DNA of 64,000 bases from Heliopora coerulea (lineage: Eukaryota > Cnidaria > Anthozoa > Scleralcyonacea > Helioporidae), in NCBI GenBank assembly GCA_030142905.1, contig JASJOG010000008.1, forward strand, positions 1,550,001-1,614,000. Reading direction: 5' to 3'. The stretch's first letter is position 1, and each line of letters starts with the position of its first letter. This document shows, in pieces, positions 59,001 to 64,000 of the stretch. The position numbers and the translations under genes are program-made. The notes under the pieces are model-generated. The model was not told the DNA's origin and searched no databases. It worked only from the letters and a program-made list of their open reading frames with translations.

Positions 59001-62000
59001 AAACTTAAGTGACTACGCAAAAGTAGGGTTATCTTTATAGTAAAGTTGCCCCGGCTAAAAGGGTCACCCTACATCATGTAATCAGAGGTTATCTCTCTAG
59101 AAGAGTGAAGTCACCATAGAACTGTTAAAAATTTACCCGATGCAACAATACTAGCAATTAGACAAACGCCACAGAGCAGGGGAAAAACTATATTTCAAAA
59201 GATTATTGCGGCGATGGGAAACAGTAAAATTACTGTTACGAAAATTTCGGTGAGGGATTACGACTTTTCCACATCTTTAAATTCTGACGGCAAACATACT
59301 TTAGTTGTTTTAGTTCGTGATATACTTTAAGGTTTGATGCAGTCGCGTGTTTGTTATATCGGGATTTATACCCACAAGTTCACAAACAAGGAACGACATA
59401 TTAAATACTGCACAAAGTGAAGCCATGCAGTGTTGCATTCAGCTACGAGAATGGACAATCACGCAAAATGGAGAATATGGCTAAAGAGAATCGGATATGC
59501 CACCCAGAGGATAGGTGGACAAAGACCTGGAAACATTAGTGTTACTTCAAACTTGCTGCTTCTAAATCAGTACACAAGATAATCATTCGTACAATTGGTC
59601 ATGACGGTTTGAATCTGTGGTCCCATACACGGCGTGCATCTGTGAGAGAAATAATCCTACCAAGTCATTTTATACGTACCTCGGTTTGTCGAAAGCTCAA
59701 TCCTCTGGAAACATACATTCCTGCCGCTTTCATTTCCATCGCAAGCATCTCAAGCGCTCCTAATTGAAAGAAAACAGTATTTTAATACATAAAAGCCAAA
59801 TGTGTCGTCAACTATCAAAAGAACAAAACGATGCTAGGAATACAAATTTTTAGACCAGTGCTTTCAGCACTGGTTCTGGATTTGATGCTTGCAAAACATT
59901 TGCCTGTCTCTGTCTGTCTGTCTCTCCCTCCCTCCCTCTCTCCCTTCCCCTCCCCAATCCTCTTCCGCTCCCTTCTTTCTCTTTTCTTTCTAAATACGCG
60001 AATTCTGGTAACAGTTAGGTGATGACATGGACATTTCCGCAGACTATTTCAAGAATTGACCGACACGCAGAAGTGCGATTAAGGCCCTACTCCAAGATTA
60101 TAAGAGTTGATTTAAATAAAACAGATACATAATCGTGGCTATTGATTTTCCGGGCGGAAAGCGTAGACGTAATATAAAAATGAGAGCCCAGCTCATGATT
60201 TTTATGTGGAGAGGCATAATGACAGAAATAAAACACAAAGTATTTAAAACAACTTTACTAACGTTTCGTTGCGGACGTGCAACATCTTCAGAGTGACTAA
60301 TTTACAAATGTGACTAAAACCTATATATCTATTTACACGTGATGATAAGTTACATGAAAGCTAAACAACATGTAACTTATCATCACGTGTAAATAGATAT
60401 ATAGGTTTTAGTCACATTTGTAAATTAGTCACTCTGAAGATGTTGCACGTCCGCAACGAAACGTTAGTAAAGTTGTTTTAAATACTTTGTGTTTTATTTC
60501 TGTCATTATGCCTCTCCACATGAAAATCATGAGCTGGGCTCTCATTTTTATACTACAGATACATAAATATTTGGGCTTATATTTTCCAGAGATCGTGCAA
60601 AACTCGAGCAATATTAAGTCAAGACTGTCAACTCTTTAACAACAGAGTCTTACAACACAAGCTCACACTAACCTAAACCTCGCTTCGTGATGCTGTCCAA
60701 GAATGTTTCAAAAGCTTTAAATGGTGTTCCTTCTCCCCAAAGACCCAGCCTTTCCATAAATGCCTACACGTAGAAAGTAAAACACGTATGGATTTACTAA
60801 ATGATCACTATCAGGATTTGGTGTCAAATGAAACATTTTGATCTACATAGATTGTTTTAATTGACTTTTCTCTGCCTATTTGATTTATCTATTTCAATTG
60901 TTTGTTCGTACATTACTTCGTTCGTGCTTTCTTTAGTTTGTTCGTCTGCTAAGGTGTTTGTTCAAGTATTTGTTCGTTTGCTTGTTCGTGACTGTCTGCA
61001 TTGCTGCCTACGAGTCTGTCTTCCTGTTTGTTGGTCTCCCCATTCGCTTGCCTGATGTGTTTTTAGCAGTCAGCCCGTTTCTCTTTTTCAGCCAGTTAGT
61101 CTGTTGTTTCTGTTTATCTGTGTTTTGGTTAACTATTAAATAGATTTTTGGTCAACCACCACATTTCTTTATCAATCTATTAAACTATAGATTAAACAAC
61201 CAATCAATTAATCAATTAGTCTGTCAATAAATCAATCTGTCAATCAATCAGCCTGTCGATTAATCAACCTGTCAATCAATCAATAACTCGATCGATCGAT
61301 CAATCGATGAATCAACCAACCAATCAGTCAGTCAATCGATCGATCAACTAACCAACCAACCAAAAGAATTATGCACGAGGCAATGTTACGTATCTTTTAT
61401 TCTCTTCTTTTCTCTTGATCTACAGTACACATACTCAATTTTTCAACTCTGCACTGCATGTCCAACTGCGTAGCCATCTAACACCTCGTAAAAATCCAGA
61501 ACAAGTGTTGGGTTTATAATTCCCTTTTCCAGCCAGTTGGTATTTTTAACTATTTTCACAATACTTATACGGGCCCCAACATCTACTCTGGGACCAAGAC
61601 CCATAATTATTCAATCGATTCTACATGGCATACCCTTACGTGTAGCCATTCCACGCGCATTATAGCCCAGGACTTAAAGTGCATTTTATTATCACCATGT
61701 TAACCCTATTCTGGGCGGGGTCTGCGTACCCCCTATTCTGGGCGGGGGTAGGTAAAACTACCTACCCCATCTATCTCCTGAACCGCTTGTTGGTTTTCAT
61801 TAATATTTTGCATGCTGATTGTCCAAGGCAAGAGTTTTTATTCTGGGAAAAAATAATTGGCATTTATTGCTTAGGTCAGCAGATTTCATTCATTGAAACG
61901 CCACAAGTGTCAAAAATCTGCAAAAATCGCCTAATTTTTGTTGTCTCTCGTTTGACTTTATTACTCCTACTTATTCTCATCCACAATGACGCTAAAGTGC

Positions 62001-63922
62001 TTAGGATGTATGAAAAGACTGTTTTATACAAATTTGCTGATGTAAGCTTATTTTGTTGCCATGGAAACACTAACAACAAATAGCAGAACCTTAGACATTG
62101 TTGCCGAAATGAAAAATATGGCTCGTTTTTCCTTATGTAAAAAATCTTGTCAAATACCATTCATTTGCTTATCATGGCAACTTAGGCTATCGTGGATGAT
62201 AAGTTCAACATCATATTACCGTATATAGTGTTATGTGGGGCTGTTTTATGGGTCTATCAGGCGCCAAAACGAACAACAATGACTAAACAGCAATAAACAA
62301 CAATGATGCAACTGAAAACTGACGCCATGCCAAATAGCTGATGAGAATTCAAAGTAAATATCATCTATCCTTCGTTGATTATAAAGTTACAGTTTCAGTA
62401 ACAAATGCTATTGAAAAAGTGAAAAATTTGAATATCGGCCAACGAAAACGGAAGTGAATATCTCAAGTTCTGATCAAGGAAACACCTTGAAATTTTCAAG
62501 GCACTTTTTTGGGACATATAGCTATTCCAATGCCAAAAATCAACCACTGTGCATCATGCGAACGTGAGATAATTGAAAAAAACCCAACAGGTATTGAAAA
62601 AATCGGATAAAAAAACGGGAAATGACGTCATCGACGTAATTTATTTGACATCAAACAAATCTAAGTTGAGTGGTTAACAACTGGTCAAAGTTTCAAGTCA
62701 ACATCAATAGCGGTTAGTTTTTTATGGAAATTTAGATTTTTTCCAAATTTCATTTTTTTAGACAGGGAAATTTGGTAGGGGTAGTTTCGAGAAATGGCCT
62801 ATATCTCACAATACAGTTGTAGATACCAACCGAAGGTTTCAGGAAATCTTTCTCATAAAAAATATTAAAAGTCACGGAACACCGGCCACAAGTTCGATGG
62901 CGTTGAGAAAATATTTAAAAAACTCGTCAGGGGTAGGTAGTTTTACCTATCCCCGCCCAGAATAGGGTTAACCCCCAGTCATTAATTTATCATATTTACA
63001 TAACTATAACATCAGTGCAGTTCCAGTTACTTGCTCTAAAACCATAAAAATTCCATCCATCAACCCTCCCACCCACCCATTCATCCATCCCCCTACATGC
63101 CCACCCATTCATCCATCTATCTACACACCCACCCATCCATCTGCCCATCCACCCACTTATCCAAGTATCCATCTATAGAACCAACGACCCACCAATTTAT
63201 TCACCCACCCATTCATTCACCCGTCCGTCCGTCCGTCCGTCCATTAATCCATCCATCCATCTATCCATCAGTCGATCGCTATATCCACCACGAATTCATC
63301 GACAACTACATATCCGTAAATCCTCTATTAAGCTCCCAGGAGTCTTTTTTTAATCCCGTTTGAGGGGAGCTTAATGGAGAGGGTGCGCTAATTTGATTTT
63401 GCCAAACACCTGAGGGTTACTAGTTGTCAAATGAAGCTTAAGTTGGACATTTGCCTATAGAAATGTCGTTCCTATTGTGTAAATTTATCTCGTGAAAGTT
63501 GTGGATTAGAATTTTTACCAACGGGAACGAGGATTCTAGAGGACACATTTGTGGTAACGAATGGCTATACCGTTTGCTCAAACAACCAAAAATTGCATCT
63601 ATACTTAATAAGGAACTAGAGAGCAAGTACTGCATGGTGCGGCAAAAATACACTAATAATACTGTCTGTTGTTTACTGATGTGGTTGTGAGGCGAGCCTT
63701 ATTTGAAAGGGGGCCTTAATAGAAGGATAACAGACTGCTGAAGCCTTTTTTAGCGTTAGAACTGACAAACAGATGTAATAACCGTACCAGGCTGTTGGTT
63801 TTTGAAATCTATTGCGTTTTTACGTATTTACTGTCAAAATAAGAAAAAAAATGATTACCATATTTTTCACATCCGTAACACCAGTTGCACTACAATAAAC
63901 CACTCTCGCTTTTGGTAAAAGT
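28453..63922 (-). CDS. SBNO: Strawberry notch (SBNO)-like helicase with C-terminal UBZ4 zinc finger, 23 exons, 5-prime end outside the window
   Basis: The gene spans 23 exons; joined in order they give 2839 nt, about 945 residues. Each exon was found by similarity to remembered SBNO landmarks. Each junction was then checked for AG/GT and phase, and all 22 are compatible. Landmarks in order: motif [32 protein letters not shown]; motif [35 protein letters not shown]; motifs V and VI GISIHAD and [42 protein letters not shown]; and [15 protein letters not shown]. These match the SNO AAA and C-terminal helicase domains of a family of nuclear coregulators. Walker A and B must lie beyond 64000. The last exon adds a Ser/Thr-rich tail with TIEKFF (PIP-like), QGSILLSF, and a UBZ4 finger (CPIC-x15-HMDVC) three residues from the stop. 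To my knowledge vertebrate SBNO1/2 and fly sno lack this tail. Introns range from about 0.08 to 8 kb. Confidence 0.9.
29348..29745. repeat. (AAAGT/AAAGGT)n tandem repeat
   Basis: About 400 bp of AAAGTA, AAAGGT and finally GAGGT/GGGTAAGGTA units in the intron between the last two SBNO-like exons. Long minus-strand frames across it are low-complexity Leu/Tyr/Phe/Thr runs, not genes. Confidence 0.95.
30440..30575 (-). CDS. SBNO: SBNO-like exon 22 of window
   Basis: Encodes [20 protein letters not shown], then [20 protein letters not shown]. It corresponds to the end of the conserved SBNO C-terminal domain (IVRLRTxxGQRIVGL). The acceptor is TTCATTAG and the donor GCG|GTATGT. Confidence 0.93.
31726..31831 (-). 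CDS. SBNO: SBNO-like exon 21 of window
   Basis: Encodes [20 protein letters not shown] and [16 protein letters not shown]-x-x-x-LCG-x-x-x-P matches the family's RTYYVLCGSVLSVW. The frame is open far upstream to about 32045, but the acceptor TTCTAG gives the only phase that joins exon 20. Confidence 0.9.
32650..32733 (-). CDS. SBNO: SBNO-like exon 20 of window
   Basis: Encodes [20 protein letters not shown] and KLSKTCR. It aligns with the W..QY....C.H....C segment of the family. The acceptor is CTTTTTAG and the donor CGAG|GTTAGT. Confidence 0.88.
33005..33330. repeat. (CCCT)n/(CTTCC)n pyrimidine tract
   Basis: About 325 bp of CCCTCC/CTTCC repeats on the plus strand, grading into CGCTCCCCTC. 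On the minus (gene) strand it is a polypurine tract in the intron between exons 33569-33651 and 32650-32733. ORFs on either strand are low-complexity. Confidence 0.95.
33569..33651 (-). CDS. SBNO: SBNO-like exon 19 of window
   Basis: Encodes [20 protein letters not shown] and SIPCEDA. With the preceding split codon it forms RPNTG, a family hallmark. The acceptor is TCTTTTAG and the donor GCAG|GTAATA. Confidence 0.92.
33905..34081 (-). CDS. SBNO: SBNO-like exon 18 of window
   Basis: Encodes [20 protein letters not shown] through [12 protein letters not shown] to HLFRIT. DRGxxWExA and DGFYxS are SBNO motifs. The acceptor is TTTTCAG and the donor ACAAG|GTACAT. Confidence 0.93.
34190..34350. repeat. 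(ATTG/ACTG/GCTG)n microsatellite
   Basis: Tetranucleotide repeats drifting from ATTG to ACTG to GGCT along its length, in the intron between exons 34529-34630 and 33905-34081. Confidence 0.95.
34529..34630 (-). CDS. SBNO: SBNO-like exon 17 of window
   Basis: Encodes [20 protein letters not shown] then [13 protein letters not shown]. It aligns with YDMGILDLG... of the family. The acceptor is TCAATCAG and the donor CTAA|GTAAGT. Confidence 0.9.
34921..35863. mobile_element. TIR DNA transposon remnant (element B) with HIRAN-like trace
   Basis: The terminal repeats CAGTAGAACCTGTATATAAC (left) and its imperfect complement ending CATTG (right) span about 24 bp. TA lies directly outside both ends (34919-34920 and 35864-35865). 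Subterminal repeats of GTGGCCGCTTAATACAGG occur near both ends. The interior plus frame at 35306-35503 contains [20 protein letters not shown], matching the NRGGGYGLE...YTF tail of the HIRAN-like remnant in element C. It is non-autonomous. Confidence 0.8.
36352..36413 (-). CDS. SBNO: SBNO-like exon 16 of window
   Basis: Encodes [20 protein letters not shown] plus two bases, the family's LFxYFxxxLxAV...AKxxGR helix. The acceptor is CTTCAG and the donor GGAG|GTTAGT. Confidence 0.92.
36558..36689 (-). CDS. SBNO: SBNO-like exon 15 of window
   Basis: Encodes 44 residues, [20 protein letters not shown] to [19 protein letters not shown]. [14 protein letters not shown] is an SBNO signature. The acceptor is TTTTAG and the donor CTG|GTAAGG. 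Confidence 0.93.
37976..38103 (+). repeat. Upstream flank repeat plus duplicated ORF1 fragment of the LINE
   Basis: 37976-38015 repeats at 42805-42844 (about 40 bp, the last 23 bp identical), flanking the LINE. It is followed by 38016-38103, which copies 39006-39095 inside the LINE's ORF1 with about 90 percent identity. This looks like a target duplication with an extra fragment of the element at its left junction. Confidence 0.7.
38321..39643 (+). pseudogene. LINE ORF1 remnant
   Basis: One frame runs from the ATG at 38321 ([13 protein letters not shown]) to the stop at 39643, interrupted by in-frame stops at 38450-38452, 38561-38563 and 39275-39277. The N-terminal part contains [14 protein letters not shown] and KTLLFQGS; I recognise no zinc finger. 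It overlaps the start of ORF2. A role in RNA binding is assumed only from its position. Confidence 0.7.
39568..42575 (+). pseudogene. LINE ORF2 remnant: endonuclease and reverse transcriptase
   Basis: Endonuclease part: [14 protein letters not shown] and FITETCL, then after a frameshift near 40090, [15 protein letters not shown] and [12 protein letters not shown]. Reverse transcriptase part: [13 protein letters not shown] (41198 onward), motif [13 protein letters not shown] (about 41596-41631), motif [10 protein letters not shown] (about 41779-41805) and motif C YVDD (about 41854-41865). Breaks: stops at 40457, 41080, 41668, 41776 and 41986, and frameshifts near 40090, 40460-40518, 40811-40900 and 42165. 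It is clearly a pseudogene. Confidence 0.85.
43165..44445. mobile_element. TIR DNA transposon remnant (element C) with HIRAN-like ORF
   Basis: The ends CGGTGAACTCTCTCTAAG (left) and the complement of CAGTGAACTCTCTCTAAG (right) are flanked by TA at 43163-43164 and 44446-44447. Repeats of GTCCGCCTTAGAGAG lie inside both ends. The interior plus strand carries the best-preserved HIRAN-like ORF of the three elements. It is non-autonomous and lies in the longest intron of the SBNO-like gene. Confidence 0.8.
43790..44149 (+). CDS. HIRAN-like domain ORF inside element C
   Basis: An open frame of 119 codons. Residues about 5-50 read [18 protein letters not shown] and YINRFLK, then [20 protein letters not shown] and [14 protein letters not shown]...VVGHVP and RFLK fit the HIRAN fold, with an upstream DxxN part probably in a lost or spliced segment. 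The C-terminal 40 residues are Lys-rich and may be read-through. It is probably a remnant of a transposon protein; HIRAN domains in other proteins bind DNA 3-prime ends. Confidence 0.5.
   Translation: MQTRAQHPNTVAIISDGEVVGHVPLNYSRYINRFLKIESSSVSCEITGERLNRGGGYGLEVPCKYTFRGIPELVAWIAKCVIKENAKLKLPLIKIKTVEKRKERVEVILLIVVKVVFPL
44663..44758 (-). CDS. SBNO: SBNO-like exon 14 of window
   Basis: Encodes 32 residues from [17 protein letters not shown] to [10 protein letters not shown], a variable linker between conserved blocks. Phase 0 at both ends; donor CAG|GTAAGT. An internal AAG|GTAAAC could serve as an alternative donor. The following intron (36690-44662) is the longest and holds the LINE. Confidence 0.8.
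45488..45603 (-). CDS. SBNO: SBNO-like exon 13 of window
   Basis: Encodes [20 protein letters not shown] then [18 protein letters not shown]. It matches the family's LTHGDRRATETRDLSxFN...YGRxAL. The acceptor AATAATAAG is weak in pyrimidines; the donor is GAG|GTAATA. Confidence 0.9.
46759..47012. mobile_element. MITE with CTGGTT ends and GCATAAG/CTTATGC arms
   Basis: The left end TCTGGTTCATACGAGCGACG with GTAAGCATAAGGACAA, and the right end TTGTCCCTATGCTTATGC to GTAAACCAGGC, are inverted. The CTGGTT terminus recalls the MITEs at 12431-12622 and 22-1148. It is non-coding and lies in the intron between exons 45488-45603 and 47407-47492. Confidence 0.7.
47407..47492 (-). CDS. SBNO: SBNO-like exon 12 of window
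   Basis: Encodes [20 protein letters not shown] and VARRLQSL. GGERRFAxxVAxRLxSLG is a strong SBNO signature. The acceptor is GTTTAG and the donor CTAG|GTAGGA. Confidence 0.93.
47493..49436. other. Intronic, gene-free stretch
   Basis: Part of the SBNO-like intron between exons 50241-50370 and 47407-47492. Short frames only. About 47530-47700 has a purine-rich ACGAGGCGGAAGCCGAGTG patch that looks like a repeat but has no partner in this window. Confidence 0.4.
49437..49803. repeat. tRNA-like foldback repeat (family 1), locus D, full palindrome
   Basis: The most complete locus: a minus arm (49437-49609) and a plus arm (49622-49803) form an inverted repeat. Each has A-box-like (GGTAACTCAATGGTTAGAGC on the plus arm) and B-box-like (GGGTTCGATCCCCG) stretches. 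The outer ends share GATAGATGAATGAT...GTCAAGCCC or its complement, and the arms meet at the GTGCGACCTAAGCG/CACATATACAGTGGC centre. Apparent tRNA genes here are the repeat. Confidence 0.8.
50241..50370 (-). CDS. SBNO: SBNO-like exon 11 of window (motifs V and VI)
   Basis: Encodes [20 protein letters not shown] then [27 protein letters not shown] is motif V and [11 protein letters not shown] is motif VI, with the GRxxR arginine finger region. The acceptor is TTGAAG and the donor GCAG|GTTAAA. Confidence 0.94.
51882..51942 (-). CDS. SBNO: SBNO-like exon 10 of window
   Basis: Encodes [20 protein letters not shown] plus one base, matching the family's [15 protein letters not shown] block before motif V. 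The acceptor is ATTTCAG and the donor ACAG|GTATGA. Confidence 0.92.
52631..52697 (+). repeat. Degenerate TTAGGG-like repeat
   Basis: About 65 bp of imperfect GATTAGG, GTTAGGCTTAGGG, GATTAGGG and GTTAGAATTAGAG units. It resembles an eroded interstitial telomere-type repeat in an intron of the SBNO-like gene. Confidence 0.5.
53364..53523 (-). CDS. SBNO: SBNO-like exon 9 of window
   Basis: Encodes [40 protein letters not shown] and a linker to [14 protein letters not shown] is diagnostic for SBNO. The acceptor is TTTTTCCAG. The donor GAG|GTCTGC is weak, but phase 0 and the match to the next exon support it. Confidence 0.92.
54312..54637. mobile_element. hAT MITE with perfect 8-bp target duplication
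   Basis: The ends CAGAGGTGCGCAACC and GGTTGCGCACCCCTG are typical hAT terminal inverted repeats. CTTTAGGA flanks both sides (54304-54311 and 54638-54645). The interior (GCGGGCC...GGCCGC) is non-coding. It lies in the intron between exons 55199-55284 and 53364-53523. Confidence 0.92.
55199..55284 (-). CDS. SBNO: SBNO-like exon 8 of window
   Basis: Encodes [20 protein letters not shown] and VKKIKLPA plus two bases. In the family this variable linker ends in a LP-x-(N/S)-x-LD motif; here LPAS-PLDE forms across the junction. The donor is GCCAG|GTTAGT. Confidence 0.87.
55430..55549 (-). CDS. SBNO: SBNO-like exon 7 of window
   Basis: Encodes 40 residues beginning [20 protein letters not shown] and ending [19 protein letters not shown]...I...FP matches the family's segment after motif IV. 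The acceptor is TTTTTAG and the donor CCT|GTAAGT. Confidence 0.9.
56108..56201 (-). CDS. SBNO: SBNO-like exon 6 of window (motif IV)
   Basis: Encodes [20 protein letters not shown] then [11 protein letters not shown]. The CVVIGLQxTGE block starts the C-terminal RecA-like lobe. The acceptor is TTTTTTAG and the donor GAGAG|GTATGG. Confidence 0.93.
57515..57625 (-). CDS. SBNO: SBNO-like exon 5 of window
   Basis: Encodes [12 protein letters not shown] through [16 protein letters not shown]. The YWxxHQRFFKxLC block is highly characteristic of SBNO. The acceptor is TTAATGTAG; the donor TTTG|GTAGGT splits the Cys codon. Confidence 0.92.
57709..57776 (-). CDS. SBNO: SBNO-like exon 4 of window
   Basis: Encodes [20 protein letters not shown] then HL and two bases. 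It matches the short linker of SBNO proteins that ends in a KLW-type motif, here completed as HLW across the junction. The donor is TATG|GTGAGA. Confidence 0.85.
59680..59759 (-). CDS. SBNO: SBNO-like exon 3 of window
   Basis: Encodes [20 protein letters not shown] then LSFRQTE, the counterpart of the family's GAMEIVAMDMK...LSF block. The acceptor is ATTAG and the donor GAG|GTACGT. Confidence 0.92.
59905..59975. repeat. (CTGT)n/(CTCC)n microsatellite
   Basis: Runs of CTGTCTGT followed by CTCCCTCC on the plus strand, in an intron of the SBNO-like gene. Confidence 0.9.
60260..60291 (-). ncRNA. Hammerhead-ribozyme-like core, left arm
   Basis: The exact reverse complement of the core at 60434-60465, in the left arm of the palindrome. 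On this strand it has the same order of CUGAAGA, stem II, GAA and ACGUU. It is transcribed in sense with the SBNO-like pre-mRNA. Confidence 0.55.
60434..60465 (+). ncRNA. Hammerhead-ribozyme-like core, right arm
   Basis: CTGAAGA (60434-60440), stem II GTTGC/GCAAC with a six-base loop (60442-60457), GAA (60458-60460) and ACGTT (60461-60465) as minimal stem III and cleavage triplet. All conserved boxes are in order. Stem I is weak here, with about three contiguous pairs, so single-copy activity is doubtful and a dimeric form would be expected. Confidence 0.55.
60673..60763 (-). CDS. SBNO: SBNO-like exon 2 of window
   Basis: Encodes [20 protein letters not shown] and onward to [14 protein letters not shown] is an SBNO signature that directly follows motif III in the family. 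The donor is TTTAG|GTTAGT; enters in phase 0 and leaves one base. Confidence 0.92.
61185..61365. repeat. (CAAT/CGAT/CAAC)n microsatellite
   Basis: Tetranucleotide repeat drifting through ATCAATCAATC, GATCGATCAATCG and AACCAACC, in the first intron seen of the SBNO-like gene. Confidence 0.9.
61700..62971. mobile_element. piggyBac-like non-autonomous element (TTAA)
   Basis: TTAA stands at both ends (61700-61703 and 62968-62971). Inside, both ends start CCCTATTCTGGGCGGGG and continue to GTAAAACTACCTACCCC as an inverted repeat of about 40 bp. In the left end the CTATTCTGGGCGGG core is present twice. The TTAA target and CCC termini are piggyBac hallmarks. The frame at 61679-62083 shows no transposase motif. 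Confidence 0.75.
63045..63290. repeat. (CCAT/CCAC/CCGT)n microsatellite
   Basis: Repeats of CCATCCATC, CCACCCATTC and CCGTCCGTCCGTC. The frame across it is a Pro/His/Ser low-complexity run, not a gene. Confidence 0.95.
63315..63730. repeat. Possible TIR-element fragment with CTATTAAGCTCCC motifs
   Basis: CTCTATTAAGCTCCC (63322-63336) and GGGGAGCTTAATGGAG (63364-63379) are inverted near the left side, and GGGGGCCTTAATAGAAGG (63709-63726) lies on the right. The layout resembles the TTAAGCGGACACC subterminal repeats of elements A-C. No clean ends are seen. The plus frame at 63499-63690 is unrecognised. Confidence 0.35.
63859..63922 (-). CDS. SBNO: SBNO-like exon 1 of window (motif III)
   Basis: Encodes [20 protein letters not shown] plus M. 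The SAT of YCSATG is helicase motif III. The acceptor is TTTGCAG on the minus strand and the donor ATG|GTAATC. It starts with the third base of a codon, so more exons lie beyond 64000. Confidence 0.9.
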
Positions 63923-64000
63923 CTGCAAAGTAGCGAAAGAAGTCTACCGTATCGTGAAAGCCTCTATATCTGACAGTAAATGGTAGATGAAAAAGCAATA

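Larger units (their letters stand above)
60133..60567. mobile_element. Recent inverted-repeat insertion, probably Penelope-type terminal repeats
   Basis: Two 184-bp arms (60173-60356 and 60369-60552) are reverse complements with one mismatch that I could find, separated by 12 bp. ACAGATACATAA occurs at 60121-60132 and 60555-60566 and may be a 12-bp target duplication; about 40 bp of single-copy sequence precedes the left arm. Each arm contains a hammerhead-like core. Tail-to-tail terminal repeats with hammerhead motifs are known for Penelope-like elements; no reverse transcriptase is present. The near identity implies a young insertion. Confidence 0.7.

Noticed and set aside
61630..61675. Possible SBNO exon with ARGMATR on the minus strand
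   Set aside because: Its phase does not fit exon 60673-60763, it lacks a good acceptor, and exon 63859-63922 supplies the expected SATG...NM block directly.

Overview
The window is animal nuclear DNA: AT-rich, sparsely genic, with GT/AG introns of up to 8 kb and a dense mix of LINE, TIR-transposon, MITE and tRNA-like foldback repeats. The repeat mix and the secreted ENDOD1-like nucleases suggest an anthozoan cnidarian such as a stony coral. That placement is an inference; the sequence itself only shows a metazoan.

Left part (1-20460): a diverged tandem segmental duplication. Copy 1 (about 1425-7700) and copy 2 (about 12635-20345) are colinear, and each ends in a minus-strand gene for a secreted DNA/RNA non-specific endonuclease (6428-7540 and 19063-20166). 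Copy 2 keeps an ATG ahead of the signal peptide; copy 1 has GTG at the same place. A cluster of tRNA-like foldback repeats (13112-13804) lies only in copy 2, and copy 1 shows the empty site. The roughly 4.9 kb spacer holds a TA-flanked MITE, a small possible membrane-protein exon, a stem-loop with a hammerhead-ribozyme-like core, and a palindromic MITE.

Middle (20460-28290): no convincing gene. It holds a hAT-like MITE (23233-23714) and a TIR element with perfect 20-bp ends (25471-26806) carrying remnants of a HIRAN-like protein and a cysteine-rich zinc-finger ORF.

Right part (28290-64000): one large minus-strand gene of the strawberry notch (SBNO) helicase family enters from the right edge. 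I located 23 consecutive exons (63922 down to 28453). Every splice phase is compatible, and together they encode about 945 residues, from helicase motif III (SAT) to the C terminus. Walker A and B lie beyond 64000. Unusually, the protein ends in a UBZ4 (RAD18-type) ubiquitin-binding zinc finger preceded by PIP-box-like motifs, which suggests a link to PCNA and DNA damage tolerance. Its introns contain a broken CR1-like LINE, two further HIRAN-bearing TIR elements, a hAT MITE with a perfect 8-bp target duplication, a piggyBac-like TTAA element, a near-perfect 184-bp palindrome with a hammerhead-like core in each arm, and several microsatellites.
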